Shown: one piece after another, positions 1-4,353 of the stretch
How positions within the stretch are numbered: position 1 is the stretch's first letter
Layout: each line of letters starts with the position of its first letter
DNA from: Sulfurimonas sp.
GTDB lineage: Bacteria; Campylobacterota; Campylobacteria; Campylobacterales; Sulfurimonadaceae
Assembly: GCA_026987995.1 (NCBI GenBank)
Contig: JALSMC010000012.1
Coordinates: forward strand, 1-5,149
Length of the DNA stretch: 5,149 nucleotides
Direction: 5' to 3'
The notes under the pieces: generated by a model
Told to the model about the DNA's origin: nothing
Seen by the model: only the letters and a program-made list of their open reading frames with translations
Databases searched by the model: none
Made by a program: the position numbers and the translations under genes

Positions 1-102
1 TTTGGCTTTTTACTAGGAGATAAGTTTCCTGATAGTTTGACTTTTTTTGGTATCTCATTGATAGTTATTGCTGGGATATTAATTGGGTTTAAAAGAAAAT
101 AG
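1..102 (+). CDS. C-terminal end of a probable EamA/DMT-family membrane transporter (partial)
   Basis: Frame 1 is open from the window edge to a TAG at 100-102 and gives 33 residues. They begin GFLLGDKFPDSLTFFG and run into a hydrophobic segment (ISLIVIAGILIG), ending in a basic tail FKRK. A short loop, a final membrane helix beginning near a glycine and a positively charged cytoplasmic tail is the usual ending of EamA-type drug/metabolite exporters, where a Gly-rich helix carrying a conserved acidic residue precedes the last helix. The substrate cannot be told from this fragment. The start and about nine tenths of the protein lie outside the window. Another multispanning transporter with a similar last helix is possible. 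The next gene's candidate -10 begins only 2 nt after the stop, so the two genes are probably separately transcribed. Confidence 0.55.
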   Translation, partial: FGFLLGDKFPDSLTFFGISLIVIAGILIGFKRK

Positions 103-104
103 GT

Positions 105-110
105 TATAAT
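105..110 (+). promoter_or_regulatory. Candidate sigma-70 -10 box for the outer-membrane protein gene
   Basis: A perfect TATAAT lies 38 nt before the ATG at 149, in an AT-rich stretch with no clear -35. This is the usual look of vegetative promoters in Campylobacterota. It would start transcription near position 117 and give a leader of about 30 nt. A Shine-Dalgarno TAAGGA (137-142) follows, 6 nt before the ATG. A second weaker candidate, TATGAT at 126-131, is too close to the ribosome binding site to be preferred. Confidence 0.5.
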
Positions 111-148
111 AACATTTGAAAAGATTATGATATAGATAAGGAAATAGA

Positions 149-721
149 ATGAATAAATTATTAGGCTTACTTATTGTGAGTAGTTTGGCTGTTACAACTG
201 CATCAGCACGTAAAATGCACTTAGAAGAGCATGAAAAGGACAACAACTTTTATGTTGCAACAAAGGCAATATACTCATTTGGTGCATCAGTTGATGAAGG
301 AGAGAAAACATTAAAAGGTGATGCCGGAGCTGGTTTAGGCATTGATCTGGGTTATAAACTTGGTGCTGGATTTTCTGCAGAAATAGATGTGGCATATGTT
401 GCTGCGGATGTAGTAGAGATAGATAGAGCTACAGGCGAAGAGATAAGAGCAAAAGGCACATTTACTACTTCTTCTTTAGATGTTGCATATATCCATCATA
501 TAACACATGAGCTAGAAGCATTTGTAAAGGGTGGTTATGAGTATGAGTTTGAAAAGATTAGTGACTTAAATGTTGACACAACAAACAGTGGGTTTGTGTA
601 TGCTGTAGGTGCAGAGTTTGAGTTGAGTCACATTAGTGCAATCGCAGTAGAATATGAGGGAACAACTATTAAAGGACCTCGTGGTAGTATCGCTTCTTTA
701 GCTTATGTTTATAGTTTTTAA
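149..721 (+). CDS. Secreted outer-membrane beta-barrel protein (OmpA/OmpX-like small barrel), 190 aa
   Basis: The product begins with a clear Sec signal peptide: MNK, a hydrophobic core LLGLLIVSSLAV, and an Ala-Ser-Ala site at residues 18-20, so cleavage after A20 is likely. The mature part of about 170 residues alternates polar and hydrophobic residues in strand-length pieces (YVATKAIYSFGA, GIDLGYKLGAGFSAEIDVAY, SSLDVAYIHHI, EAFVKGGYEYEFE, AVGAEFELSHISAIAVEYE, ASLAYVYSF). It ends in phenylalanine, the C-terminal signal read by the BAM machinery. Size and pattern fit an eight-stranded barrel of the outer-membrane beta-barrel/porin-family class. No OmpA peptidoglycan-binding domain follows. 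The true role (adhesion, permeability, structure) cannot be read from sequence. The start is fixed by TAAGGA 6 nt upstream and by the signal peptide. It probably forms an operon with the lipoprotein gene 9 nt downstream. Confidence 0.8.
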   Translation: MNKLLGLLIVSSLAVTTASARKMHLEEHEKDNNFYVATKAIYSFGASVDEGEKTLKGDAGAGLGIDLGYKLGAGFSAEIDVAYVAADVVEIDRATGEEIRAKGTFTTSSLDVAYIHHITHELEAFVKGGYEYEFEKISDLNVDTTNSGFVYAVGAEFELSHISAIAVEYEGTTIKGPRGSIASLAYVYSF

Positions 722-730
722 GGAAAATAG

Positions 731-859
731 ATGAAGTTGTTTTTTGGAATGTTATTGTTTATGATAGCTTTAAGTGGGTGTTCGAGTCATACTGATGATG
801 CTTATTATGATAGAGCTAATAAAGCAAATGATAAAGCACAGAGTGAGTTACAAAAATAA
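731..859 (+). CDS. Very small lipoprotein, 42 aa
   Basis: The open frame runs ATG 731 to TAA 857-859, 9 nt after the barrel gene, whose stop overlaps the Shine-Dalgarno AAGGA (720-724; 6 nt spacer to the ATG). Residues 1-16 form a lipoprotein signal peptide (MK, then LFFGMLLFMIA), followed by the lipobox L14-S15-G16-C17. Signal peptidase II would cut before C17, which would carry the lipid. Ser at +2 suggests sorting to the outer membrane under the E. coli rule, which may not hold exactly here. The mature peptide has only 26 residues. It is polar, likely helical (residues 24-42: Ala/Asp/Lys/Asn-rich) and ends in lysine. I do not recognise a named family. The tail is reminiscent of Braun lipoprotein (coil ending in Lys) but is less than half as long. 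The complete signal peptide, lipobox and ribosome site make a real gene likely. Confidence 0.72.
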   Translation: MKLFFGMLLFMIALSGCSSHTDDAYYDRANKANDKAQSELQK

Positions 860-876
860 AAGTTTTAAAAAAAGTG

Positions 877-899
877 AAGCAGTGAAAAAATCACTGCTT
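877..899 (-). terminator. Intrinsic terminator of ahpC, possibly bidirectional
   Basis: A perfect 9-bp inverted repeat (AAGCAGTGA at 877-885, TCACTGCTT at 891-899, 5-nt loop) sits between the convergent lipoprotein and ahpC genes. On the minus strand the stem is followed, after CAC, by seven T residues (plus-strand A run 867-873), the form of a Rho-independent terminator for ahpC. On the plus strand only AATAAAC follows, so stopping of the lipoprotein transcript would be weaker. A second dyad (ACGAAG 905-910 / CTTCGT 929-934) lies across the ahpC stop codon, so the ahpC mRNA end may carry two hairpins in a row. Confidence 0.75.
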
Positions 900-917
900 A
901 ATAAACGAAGTTTAAGA

Positions 918-1514
918 CTATAAGTCAGCTTCGTGTTTACCTAAGTACTCAGCAACACCTTCAGTCGTAGCTTTCATACCTTCGTCACCTTTTGTCCAAC
1001 CTGCAGCACATACTTCACCATGCTCATCAGTAAACTGCATTGCATCTACCATACGAATCATTTCATCAATGTTACGACCAAGTGGTAAATCATTAACTAC
1101 TGCATGACGAACTACACCCTTACCATCAATTAAAAATGAACCACGTAAAGCAACTGCTTCACCAAAAAGAACATCGTAATCTTTAGAAATTTGCTTAGTA
1201 AGGTCAGCTACAAGTGGGTAACCAACACGGCCTATACCACCTTCGTTAATTGCAGTTTCTCTCCATGCAAAGTGAGAAAATTGAGAATCCACTGAACAAC
1301 CAATAACATTAACACCACGATCTTTAAAATCTTGAAGTCTATGGTCAAATGCGATAAGTTCTGATGGACAAACGAAAGTAAAGTCTAGTGGATAGAAAAA
1401 TAAAACTGTACCTTTTTCACCCATGTTTTCTGATAATTTGAAGTCTTCAACGATTGAACCGTCACCTAAAACTGTTGTTGCTGTAAAGTCTGGAGCTTGA
1501 TTTGTTACTAACAT
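918..1514 (-). CDS. ahpC: AhpC, typical 2-Cys peroxiredoxin (Prx1/AhpC subfamily), 198 aa
   Basis: This is a cytosolic thiol peroxidase that reduces H2O2, organic peroxides and peroxynitrite. The active-site motif PLDFTFVC places the peroxidatic Cys at C49 with P42 and T46. R124 in ALRGSF is the catalytic arginine, and the resolving Cys is C169 in EVCAAGW. The length is the usual full size for the subfamily and matches Campylobacter/Helicobacter AhpC (TsaA). No ahpF is adjacent, so reduction by thioredoxin, as known for the Helicobacter enzyme, is the likely recycling route. The resolving site reads VCAAGW where VCPAGW is usual. A GGIG loop (92-95) and a Tyr-Leu pair (190-191) stand where over-oxidation-sensitive enzymes have GGLG and YF. 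The ATG is supported by AAGGA (complement of 1522-1526), 7 nt upstream. It is convergent with the lipoprotein gene and divergent from metK. Confidence 0.95.
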   Translation of the reverse strand: MLVTNQAPDFTATTVLGDGSIVEDFKLSENMGEKGTVLFFYPLDFTFVCPSELIAFDHRLQDFKDRGVNVIGCSVDSQFSHFAWRETAINEGGIGRVGYPLVADLTKQISKDYDVLFGEAVALRGSFLIDGKGVVRHAVVNDLPLGRNIDEMIRMVDAMQFTDEHGEVCAAGWTKGDEGMKATTEGVAEYLGKHEADL

Positions 1515-1543
1515 ATATATGTCCTTGTATTTTGAATGATGTA

Positions 1544-1549
1544 ATTCTA
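1544..1549 (-). promoter_or_regulatory. Candidate -10 box for ahpC
   Basis: On the minus strand TAGAAT (five of six to TATAAT) lies 29 nt before the ahpC ATG, preceded by a run rich in T and A (complement of about 1551-1570). It would give a leader of roughly 23 nt containing the AAGGA site. No convincing PerR-type palindrome or Fur box is visible in 1515-1667, although ahpC is peroxide/iron controlled in related bacteria. The assignment is tentative because many AT-rich hexamers occur here. Confidence 0.35.
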
Positions 1550-1613
1550 ACTAAATATTATTAATAAACTAAGAAGGGAAAAATAGGACAAATAAATTAA
1601 AGAAAGTTTTAGA

Positions 1614-1619
1614 TATACT
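1614..1619 (+). promoter_or_regulatory. Candidate -10 box for metK
   Basis: TATACT (five of six to the consensus) is preceded by an A/T-rich tract (1591-1610) including TTTT. Transcription would start near 1626 and give a leader of about 42 nt that contains the dyad at 1630-1648 and the TAAGGA ribosome site. The divergent ahpC promoter candidate lies about 65 bp away, so the 153-bp gap between the two genes serves both. Confidence 0.4.
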
Positions 1620-1629
1620 TGCGACGATT

Positions 1630-1648
1630 TATGGCACTAGATGCCATA
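1630..1648 (+). promoter_or_regulatory. Perfect 7-bp dyad in the metK leader: hairpin or operator
   Basis: TATGGCA (1630-1636) and TGCCATA (1642-1648) are perfect complements around the 5-nt spacer CTAGA. Outer bases GAC (1623-1625) and GTC (1650-1652) could add a second short helix. The element lies just downstream of the candidate -10 and ends 6 nt before the TAAGGA site (1655-1660). It could be an mRNA hairpin or a 7-5-7 operator for a dimeric repressor. No T-run follows, so it is not an attenuator-type terminator. I cannot name a regulator that uses this site. Confidence 0.45.
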
Positions 1649-1667
1649 TGTCAATAAGGAAAAATCG

Positions 1668-2825
1668 ATGACAAAAGAGTATATATTTACTTCTGAGTCT
1701 GTAACAGAAGGGCACCCTGATAAGATGGCAGATCAGATCAGTGATGCAATTTTGGATTATATTATTGAAAAAGACCCACAGGCACGTGTTGCTTGTGAGA
1801 CATTAGTGTCTAATGGTTTTTGTGTAATTGCAGGCGAATTGAAGACTACGGCTTATGCCCCTATGCAAGAGATTGCTAGAAAAGTTATTCAAGAGATTGG
1901 CTATACGGATGCTAACTATGGTTTCGACTATAGAGCAGCTGCTGTATTAAACGGAATAGGTGAGCAGTCTCCTGACATCAACCAAGGTGTTGATCAAAAA
2001 GATGGTTCTATTGGTGCGGGTGATCAGGGTTTGATGTTTGGATACGCTTGTCGTGAGACAGATGTACTTATGCCTTTACCTATTCACTTAGCACACCGTT
2101 TAACACAAAGGTTAGCATTAGTACGTAAGGAAGGAATTGTTCCTTATCTTCGCCCTGATGGAAAAGCACAAATAAGTGTTAGATATGTAGATGATAAACC
2201 AGTAGCAGTTGAGACTGTTGTTATCTCTACACAACATCATGATGGAATCAGCCAAGAGCAGATACATAAAGATATGATAGAAGAAGTTATAAAGCAAGTT
2301 ATACCTGCTGATATGATGGATGAAAATACTATTTATCACATTAACCCTACTGGAAAGTTTGTAATCGGTGGTCCTCAAGGGGATGCTGGTCTTACTGGTA
2401 GAAAGATAATTGTTGATACTTATGGTGGTTCTTGTCCTCATGGTGGTGGCGCATTTAGTGGGAAAGATCCTACTAAAGTTGACCGTTCAGCGGCTTATGC
2501 TGCACGCCATGTTGCCAAAAACCTTGTAGCTTCAGGTGCTTGTGACAAAGCAACTATACAAGTAGCCTATGCTATTGGTGTAGTTGCACCTGTTTCTATA
2601 ATGGTAGACACTCATGGAACTGGTAAAGTAGGAGAAGAAAAGATAGAAGCTTGTATTAAAGAGCTTTTTGATTTAAGTCCTGCTGGAATAATAAAATCAC
2701 TTGATTTGTTAAAACCAATATATAGAAAAACTGCTGCTTATGGTCACTTTGGTCGTGAGGAAGATGGTTTTACTTGGGAAGTTACAGATAGAGCAGAGGA
2801 AATTAAGAAGTATTTAGGTCTATAA
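1668..2825 (+). CDS. metK: MetK, S-adenosylmethionine synthase, 385 aa
   Basis: The enzyme makes S-adenosylmethionine from methionine and ATP, releasing phosphate and pyrophosphate. It is cytosolic, normally a tetramer, and needs Mg2+ and K+. The family signatures are all present: TEGHPDK at 13-19 (catalytic H16, metal D18), GAGDQG at 116-121, the [13 protein letters not shown] run at 234-246, the loop [10 protein letters not shown] at 258-267 (K266, D267) and YGHFGR at 358-363. Length is normal and no key residue is missing. The start at 1668 is preferred over an in-frame ATG at 1641: TAAGGA lies 7 nt upstream, [15 protein letters not shown] matches the usual N-terminus, and the 1641 ATG sits inside the upstream dyad with no ribosome site. 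It is monocistronic by appearance, since the next gene has its own promoter 122 bp on. Confidence 0.97.
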   Translation: MTKEYIFTSESVTEGHPDKMADQISDAILDYIIEKDPQARVACETLVSNGFCVIAGELKTTAYAPMQEIARKVIQEIGYTDANYGFDYRAAAVLNGIGEQSPDINQGVDQKDGSIGAGDQGLMFGYACRETDVLMPLPIHLAHRLTQRLALVRKEGIVPYLRPDGKAQISVRYVDDKPVAVETVVISTQHHDGISQEQIHKDMIEEVIKQVIPADMMDENTIYHINPTGKFVIGGPQGDAGLTGRKIIVDTYGGSCPHGGGAFSGKDPTKVDRSAAYAARHVAKNLVASGACDKATIQVAYAIGVVAPVSIMVDTHGTGKVGEEKIEACIKELFDLSPAGIIKSLDLLKPIYRKTAAYGHFGREEDGFTWEVTDRAEEIKKYLGL

Positions 2826-2913
2826 GGCTTAAATACTTTGTTTAAAAGTAAACATAACTAATAAATTTTTGTATTATTCAAATTTTTTTAGCTGTTTTTA
2901 AAAGTAGAGAGGG

Positions 2914-2919
2914 TATAGT
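2914..2919 (+). promoter_or_regulatory. Candidate -10 box for the ferredoxin gene
   Basis: TATAGT (five of six) is preceded by T-tracts at 2866-2870, 2883-2889 and 2895-2899 with roughly ten-base periodicity, typical of Campylobacterota promoters without a -35. It would give a leader of about 22 nt that includes AGGAG (2938-2942), 5 nt before the ATG. The rest of the 122-bp gap after metK holds only a weak 6-bp dyad (TACTTT 2834-2839 / AAAGTA 2845-2850), not a convincing terminator. Confidence 0.45.
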
Positions 2920-2947
2920 ACTCTAATTCAAAATTATAGGAGAAATA

Positions 2948-3232
2948 ATGTCAGTAATAATTAACGACACATGCATCAACTGTGGTGCATGTATAGATGA
3001 GTGTCCAGTAGAAGCGATTGTAGACGAAGATGATAATCCAGATGGTGAGGATGTTTACTATGTATATGGTGACAAATGTGTAGAGTGTGTAAGTCATCAC
3101 GACGAGCCTGCTTGTGCAACAGCATGTCCAACTGAAGGATGTATTACTTGGGATGCTATCGGTGATAGCCCATCTCACAGAGAAGACATTACAGAAGAAC
3201 AACGTACTAATCACGAAAATATCGTAGACTAG
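2948..3232 (+). CDS. fdxA: 2[4Fe-4S] ferredoxin of the Allochromatium (Alvin) type, 94 aa
   Basis: This is a small, soluble, low-potential electron carrier. The first cluster motif is C9-x2-C12-x2-C15-x3-C19-P and the second is C44-x2-C47-x8-C56-x3-C60-P. The long x8 spacing in the second motif and an acidic C-terminal extension (residues 70-94) mark the Alvin-like class rather than clostridial 55-residue ferredoxins. A ninth cysteine, C65, follows C60 by five residues; an extra Cys near this point is known in the class. The protein is strongly acidic, with a DEDDNPDGED insert (26-35) between the motifs. Candidate partners in a chemolithotroph are pyruvate and 2-oxoglutarate:ferredoxin oxidoreductases of the reductive TCA cycle, but none is encoded here. 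The symbol rests on Campylobacter, where fdxA sits next to ndk and near ahpC. AGGAG 5 nt upstream fixes the start. Confidence 0.9.
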   Translation: MSVIINDTCINCGACIDECPVEAIVDEDDNPDGEDVYYVYGDKCVECVSHHDEPACATACPTEGCITWDAIGDSPSHREDITEEQRTNHENIVD

Positions 3233-3244
3233 TTTCTACAAACT

Positions 3245-3264
3245 TGAAGCACTTAGGTGCTTCA
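3245..3264 (+). terminator. Probable terminator hairpin after the ferredoxin gene
   Basis: A perfect 8-bp stem (TGAAGCAC 3245-3252, GTGCTTCA 3257-3264) with loop TTAG starts 12 nt after the ferredoxin stop. The stem is strong, but the tail (TCTTCACAAG) has no real T-run, so it may be a weak Rho-independent terminator or an RNA-stabilising 3' hairpin. Confidence 0.5.
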
Positions 3265-3272
3265 TCTTCACA

Positions 3273-3294
3273 AGTAAAATACCTACATTTTACT
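3273..3294 (+). repeat. AT-rich inverted repeat upstream of the ndk promoter
   Basis: AGTAAAAT (3273-3280) and ATTTTACT (3287-3294) pair perfectly over 8 bp around the spacer ACCTAC. The repeat lies 50 bp upstream of the ndk -10 and just after the ferredoxin 3' hairpin. With almost no GC it would be a weak RNA hairpin. It may instead be a DNA-binding dyad or simply part of the T-tract pattern ahead of the promoter. Confidence 0.4.
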
Positions 3295-3343
3295 ATAAAA
3301 TCCAAAAAATTCATTTTTAAACTAAAACCAATCTTTTTTTAGA

Positions 3344-3349
3344 TATAAT
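3344..3349 (+). promoter_or_regulatory. -10 box of the ndk-DUF177-rpmF-plsX transcript
   Basis: A perfect TATAAT is preceded by a seven-T run (3334-3340) and further T/A tracts at 3314-3318 and 3287-3291, the best promoter-like sequence in the window. Transcription would begin near 3356. GAGGAG (3373-3378) follows, 5 nt before the ndk ATG. No comparable promoter is visible before the three genes downstream, so this probably drives them all. Confidence 0.6.
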
Positions 3350-3383
3350 TCCAATCTAATTTTATATTTTCAGAGGAGATTTG

Positions 3384-3797
3384 ATGGAAAGAACACTATC
3401 AATAATTAAACCAGATGCAGTAGCTAAAGGTGTTATAGGCAAGATTTTAGACAGATTTGAGAGCAAGGGTCTTAAGATCGCTGCTACAAGAAAAATGCAA
3501 CTTTCTCGTGGTGATGCTGAAGCATTTTACGCAGTTCATGCAGAACGTCCATTTTTTGGAGACTTAGTTGACTTCATGATTTCTGGTCCAGTTGTTGTTA
3601 CAGTTTTAGAGGGTGAAAATGCTATGCAGATTAACCGTGATCTAATGGGTGCAACTAATCCTAAAGAAGCTGAAGCTGGTACAATCCGTGCAGACTTCGC
3701 TGAAAATATTGATGCAAATGCAGTTCACGGAAGTGATTCTGTTGAAAACGCAGCAGTTGAAATTGCATTTTTCTTTTCAGAAAGAGAAATTTCTTAA
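3384..3797 (+). CDS. ndk: Ndk, nucleoside-diphosphate kinase, 137 aa
   Basis: Ndk transfers the terminal phosphate of ATP to other (d)NDPs through a phosphohistidine and so balances NTP and dNTP pools. The N-terminal [12 protein letters not shown] holds the conserved K9. The active-site motif NAVHGSDS places the phosphorylated histidine at H115. R85, MGATNP (88-93) and R102 form the usual nucleotide-binding set, and Y49 in FYAVH is also conserved. The length is typical of bacterial enzymes, complete and intact. ATG 3384 is preferred to the TTG directly before it at 3381, because GAGGAG ends 5 nt from the ATG but only 2 nt from the TTG and Ndk proteins normally begin M-E-R-T-L. It is the first gene of a likely operon, with DUF177 starting 8 nt after its stop. 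Confidence 0.97.
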   Translation: MERTLSIIKPDAVAKGVIGKILDRFESKGLKIAATRKMQLSRGDAEAFYAVHAERPFFGDLVDFMISGPVVVTVLEGENAMQINRDLMGATNPKEAEAGTIRADFAENIDANAVHGSDSVENAAVEIAFFFSEREIS

Positions 3798-3805
3798 GTA
3801 AAACT

Positions 3806-4168
3806 GTGAAAGTTATACTTAGGCGTGTTACCAAAACACCATTAGACTTTGATGTAAAGACTAATGAAATAACTTTTAAAGGTTATTTGCAGTATCATGG
3901 TGGCAAATTAATTCTGCTCAAAGCAAACTTACAAGGAAATATCCTTAAAGATTGTGATGTTTGTGCAGAAGAGTTTAAAATACCTCTAGATGAAAAGATA
4001 GAATTTTTCATCTCAGATGGTATGTATAAAGATGAAGATAACATTGAACTTGATGTTATCGAATCTTTTGATGGTGAAGTCGAGATTGAAGAGTTATTAC
4101 ACTCTGAAGTCGAACTCATCAGAAGCGATTATCACTCTTGTGAAAGTTGCAAAAATTCTGTTGATTAA
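3806..4168 (+). CDS. yceD: DUF177/YceD-family protein with two CxxC pairs, 120 aa
   Basis: DUF177 proteins encoded just before rpmF are linked in E. coli and plant chloroplasts to 23S rRNA accumulation; the exact biochemistry is not settled. The family is recognised here by position (immediately before rpmF-plsX), length and the central pattern GNILKDCDVCAEEF, in which C50 and C53 correspond to the family's C-x2-C. A second pair, C112 and C115, lies in the last ten residues (CESCKNSVD), so a four-Cys metal site is plausible. The middle is acidic (residues 75-103). It starts with GTG at 3806, 8 nt after ndk, the first standard start after an in-frame stop at 3758-3760. No good Shine-Dalgarno is visible, so expression by coupling to ndk translation is likely. 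Sequence similarity is low outside the Cys region, so the family call leans on context. Confidence 0.8.
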   Translation: MKVILRRVTKTPLDFDVKTNEITFKGYLQYHGGKLILLKANLQGNILKDCDVCAEEFKIPLDEKIEFFISDGMYKDEDNIELDVIESFDGEVEIEELLHSEVELIRSDYHSCESCKNSVD

Positions 4169-4200
4169 CAGAAACAAAAATTTTAATTAAGGAATAAATT

Positions 4201-4350
4201 ATGGCAGTACCTAAACGAAGAGTCTCTCATTCACGTGGAGCGAAGAGAAGAACTCACTACAAGATTACTTTAGCTAAACCAGTTAAATGTGAAGATGGAA
4301 CTTACAAGTTACCACACCACCTTAACCCTACTACTGGTGAGTATAAATAG
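4201..4350 (+). CDS. rpmF: Ribosomal protein bL32, 49 aa
   Basis: This is a small basic protein of the large ribosomal subunit. The start [19 protein letters not shown] is the classic L32 N-terminus, with its string of Arg/Lys that contacts 23S rRNA. The C-terminal half ([15 protein letters not shown]) aligns with the L32 zinc ribbon but keeps only C30; the other three ribbon positions are non-Cys, so this is a zinc-independent type. It is full length for Campylobacterota, where the protein is shorter than the E. coli one. TAAGGA (4188-4193), 7 nt before the ATG, gives it its own strong ribosome site, suiting a gene needed in ribosome amounts. It lies 32 nt after DUF177 and 3 nt before plsX. 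Confidence 0.96.
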   Translation: MAVPKRRVSHSRGAKRRTHYKITLAKPVKCEDGTYKLPHHLNPTTGEYK

Positions 4351-4353
4351 TTA

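Noticed and set aside
192..395. 67-residue minus-strand reading frame inside the barrel gene
   Set aside because: It is Leu/Gln/His-rich antisense of the barrel gene, without a ribosome site or recognisable domain.
115..560. 13-base direct match TTTGAAAAGATTA at 115-127 and 548-560
   Set aside because: One copy is in the leader and one is in coding sequence; in AT-rich DNA such a match is likely chance and nothing else repeats.
1515..1640. PerR or Fur operator between ahpC and metK
   Set aside because: The AT-rich sequence has no convincing dyad matching known PerR or Fur boxes; naming one would be guesswork.
1641..1667. Longer in-frame metK start at ATG 1641, adding MPYVNKEKS
   Set aside because: It has no ribosome binding site, falls inside the dyad, and the extension is absent from the usual MetK N-terminus; TAAGGA fits ATG 1668.
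1626..1667. SAM riboswitch in front of metK
   Set aside because: The leader is too short for SAM-I and no pseudoknot partner for the hairpin loop is visible, so only an unassigned dyad is reported.
2118..2441. 107-residue reading frame on the minus strand inside metK
   Set aside because: It is a shadow of metK, with low-complexity Ile/Tyr/Ser-rich content and no upstream signals.
2905..2924. Partial palindrome AGAG...CTCT around the ferredoxin -10
   Set aside because: Only four outer base pairs match and the centre does not, so it is too weak to call an operator.
2951..3214. 87-residue hydrophobic reading frame antisense to the ferredoxin
   Set aside because: It mirrors a real gene. Antisense of Asp/Glu-rich codons yields Ile/Phe/Val-rich sequence by chance, and there is no ribosome site or family resemblance.
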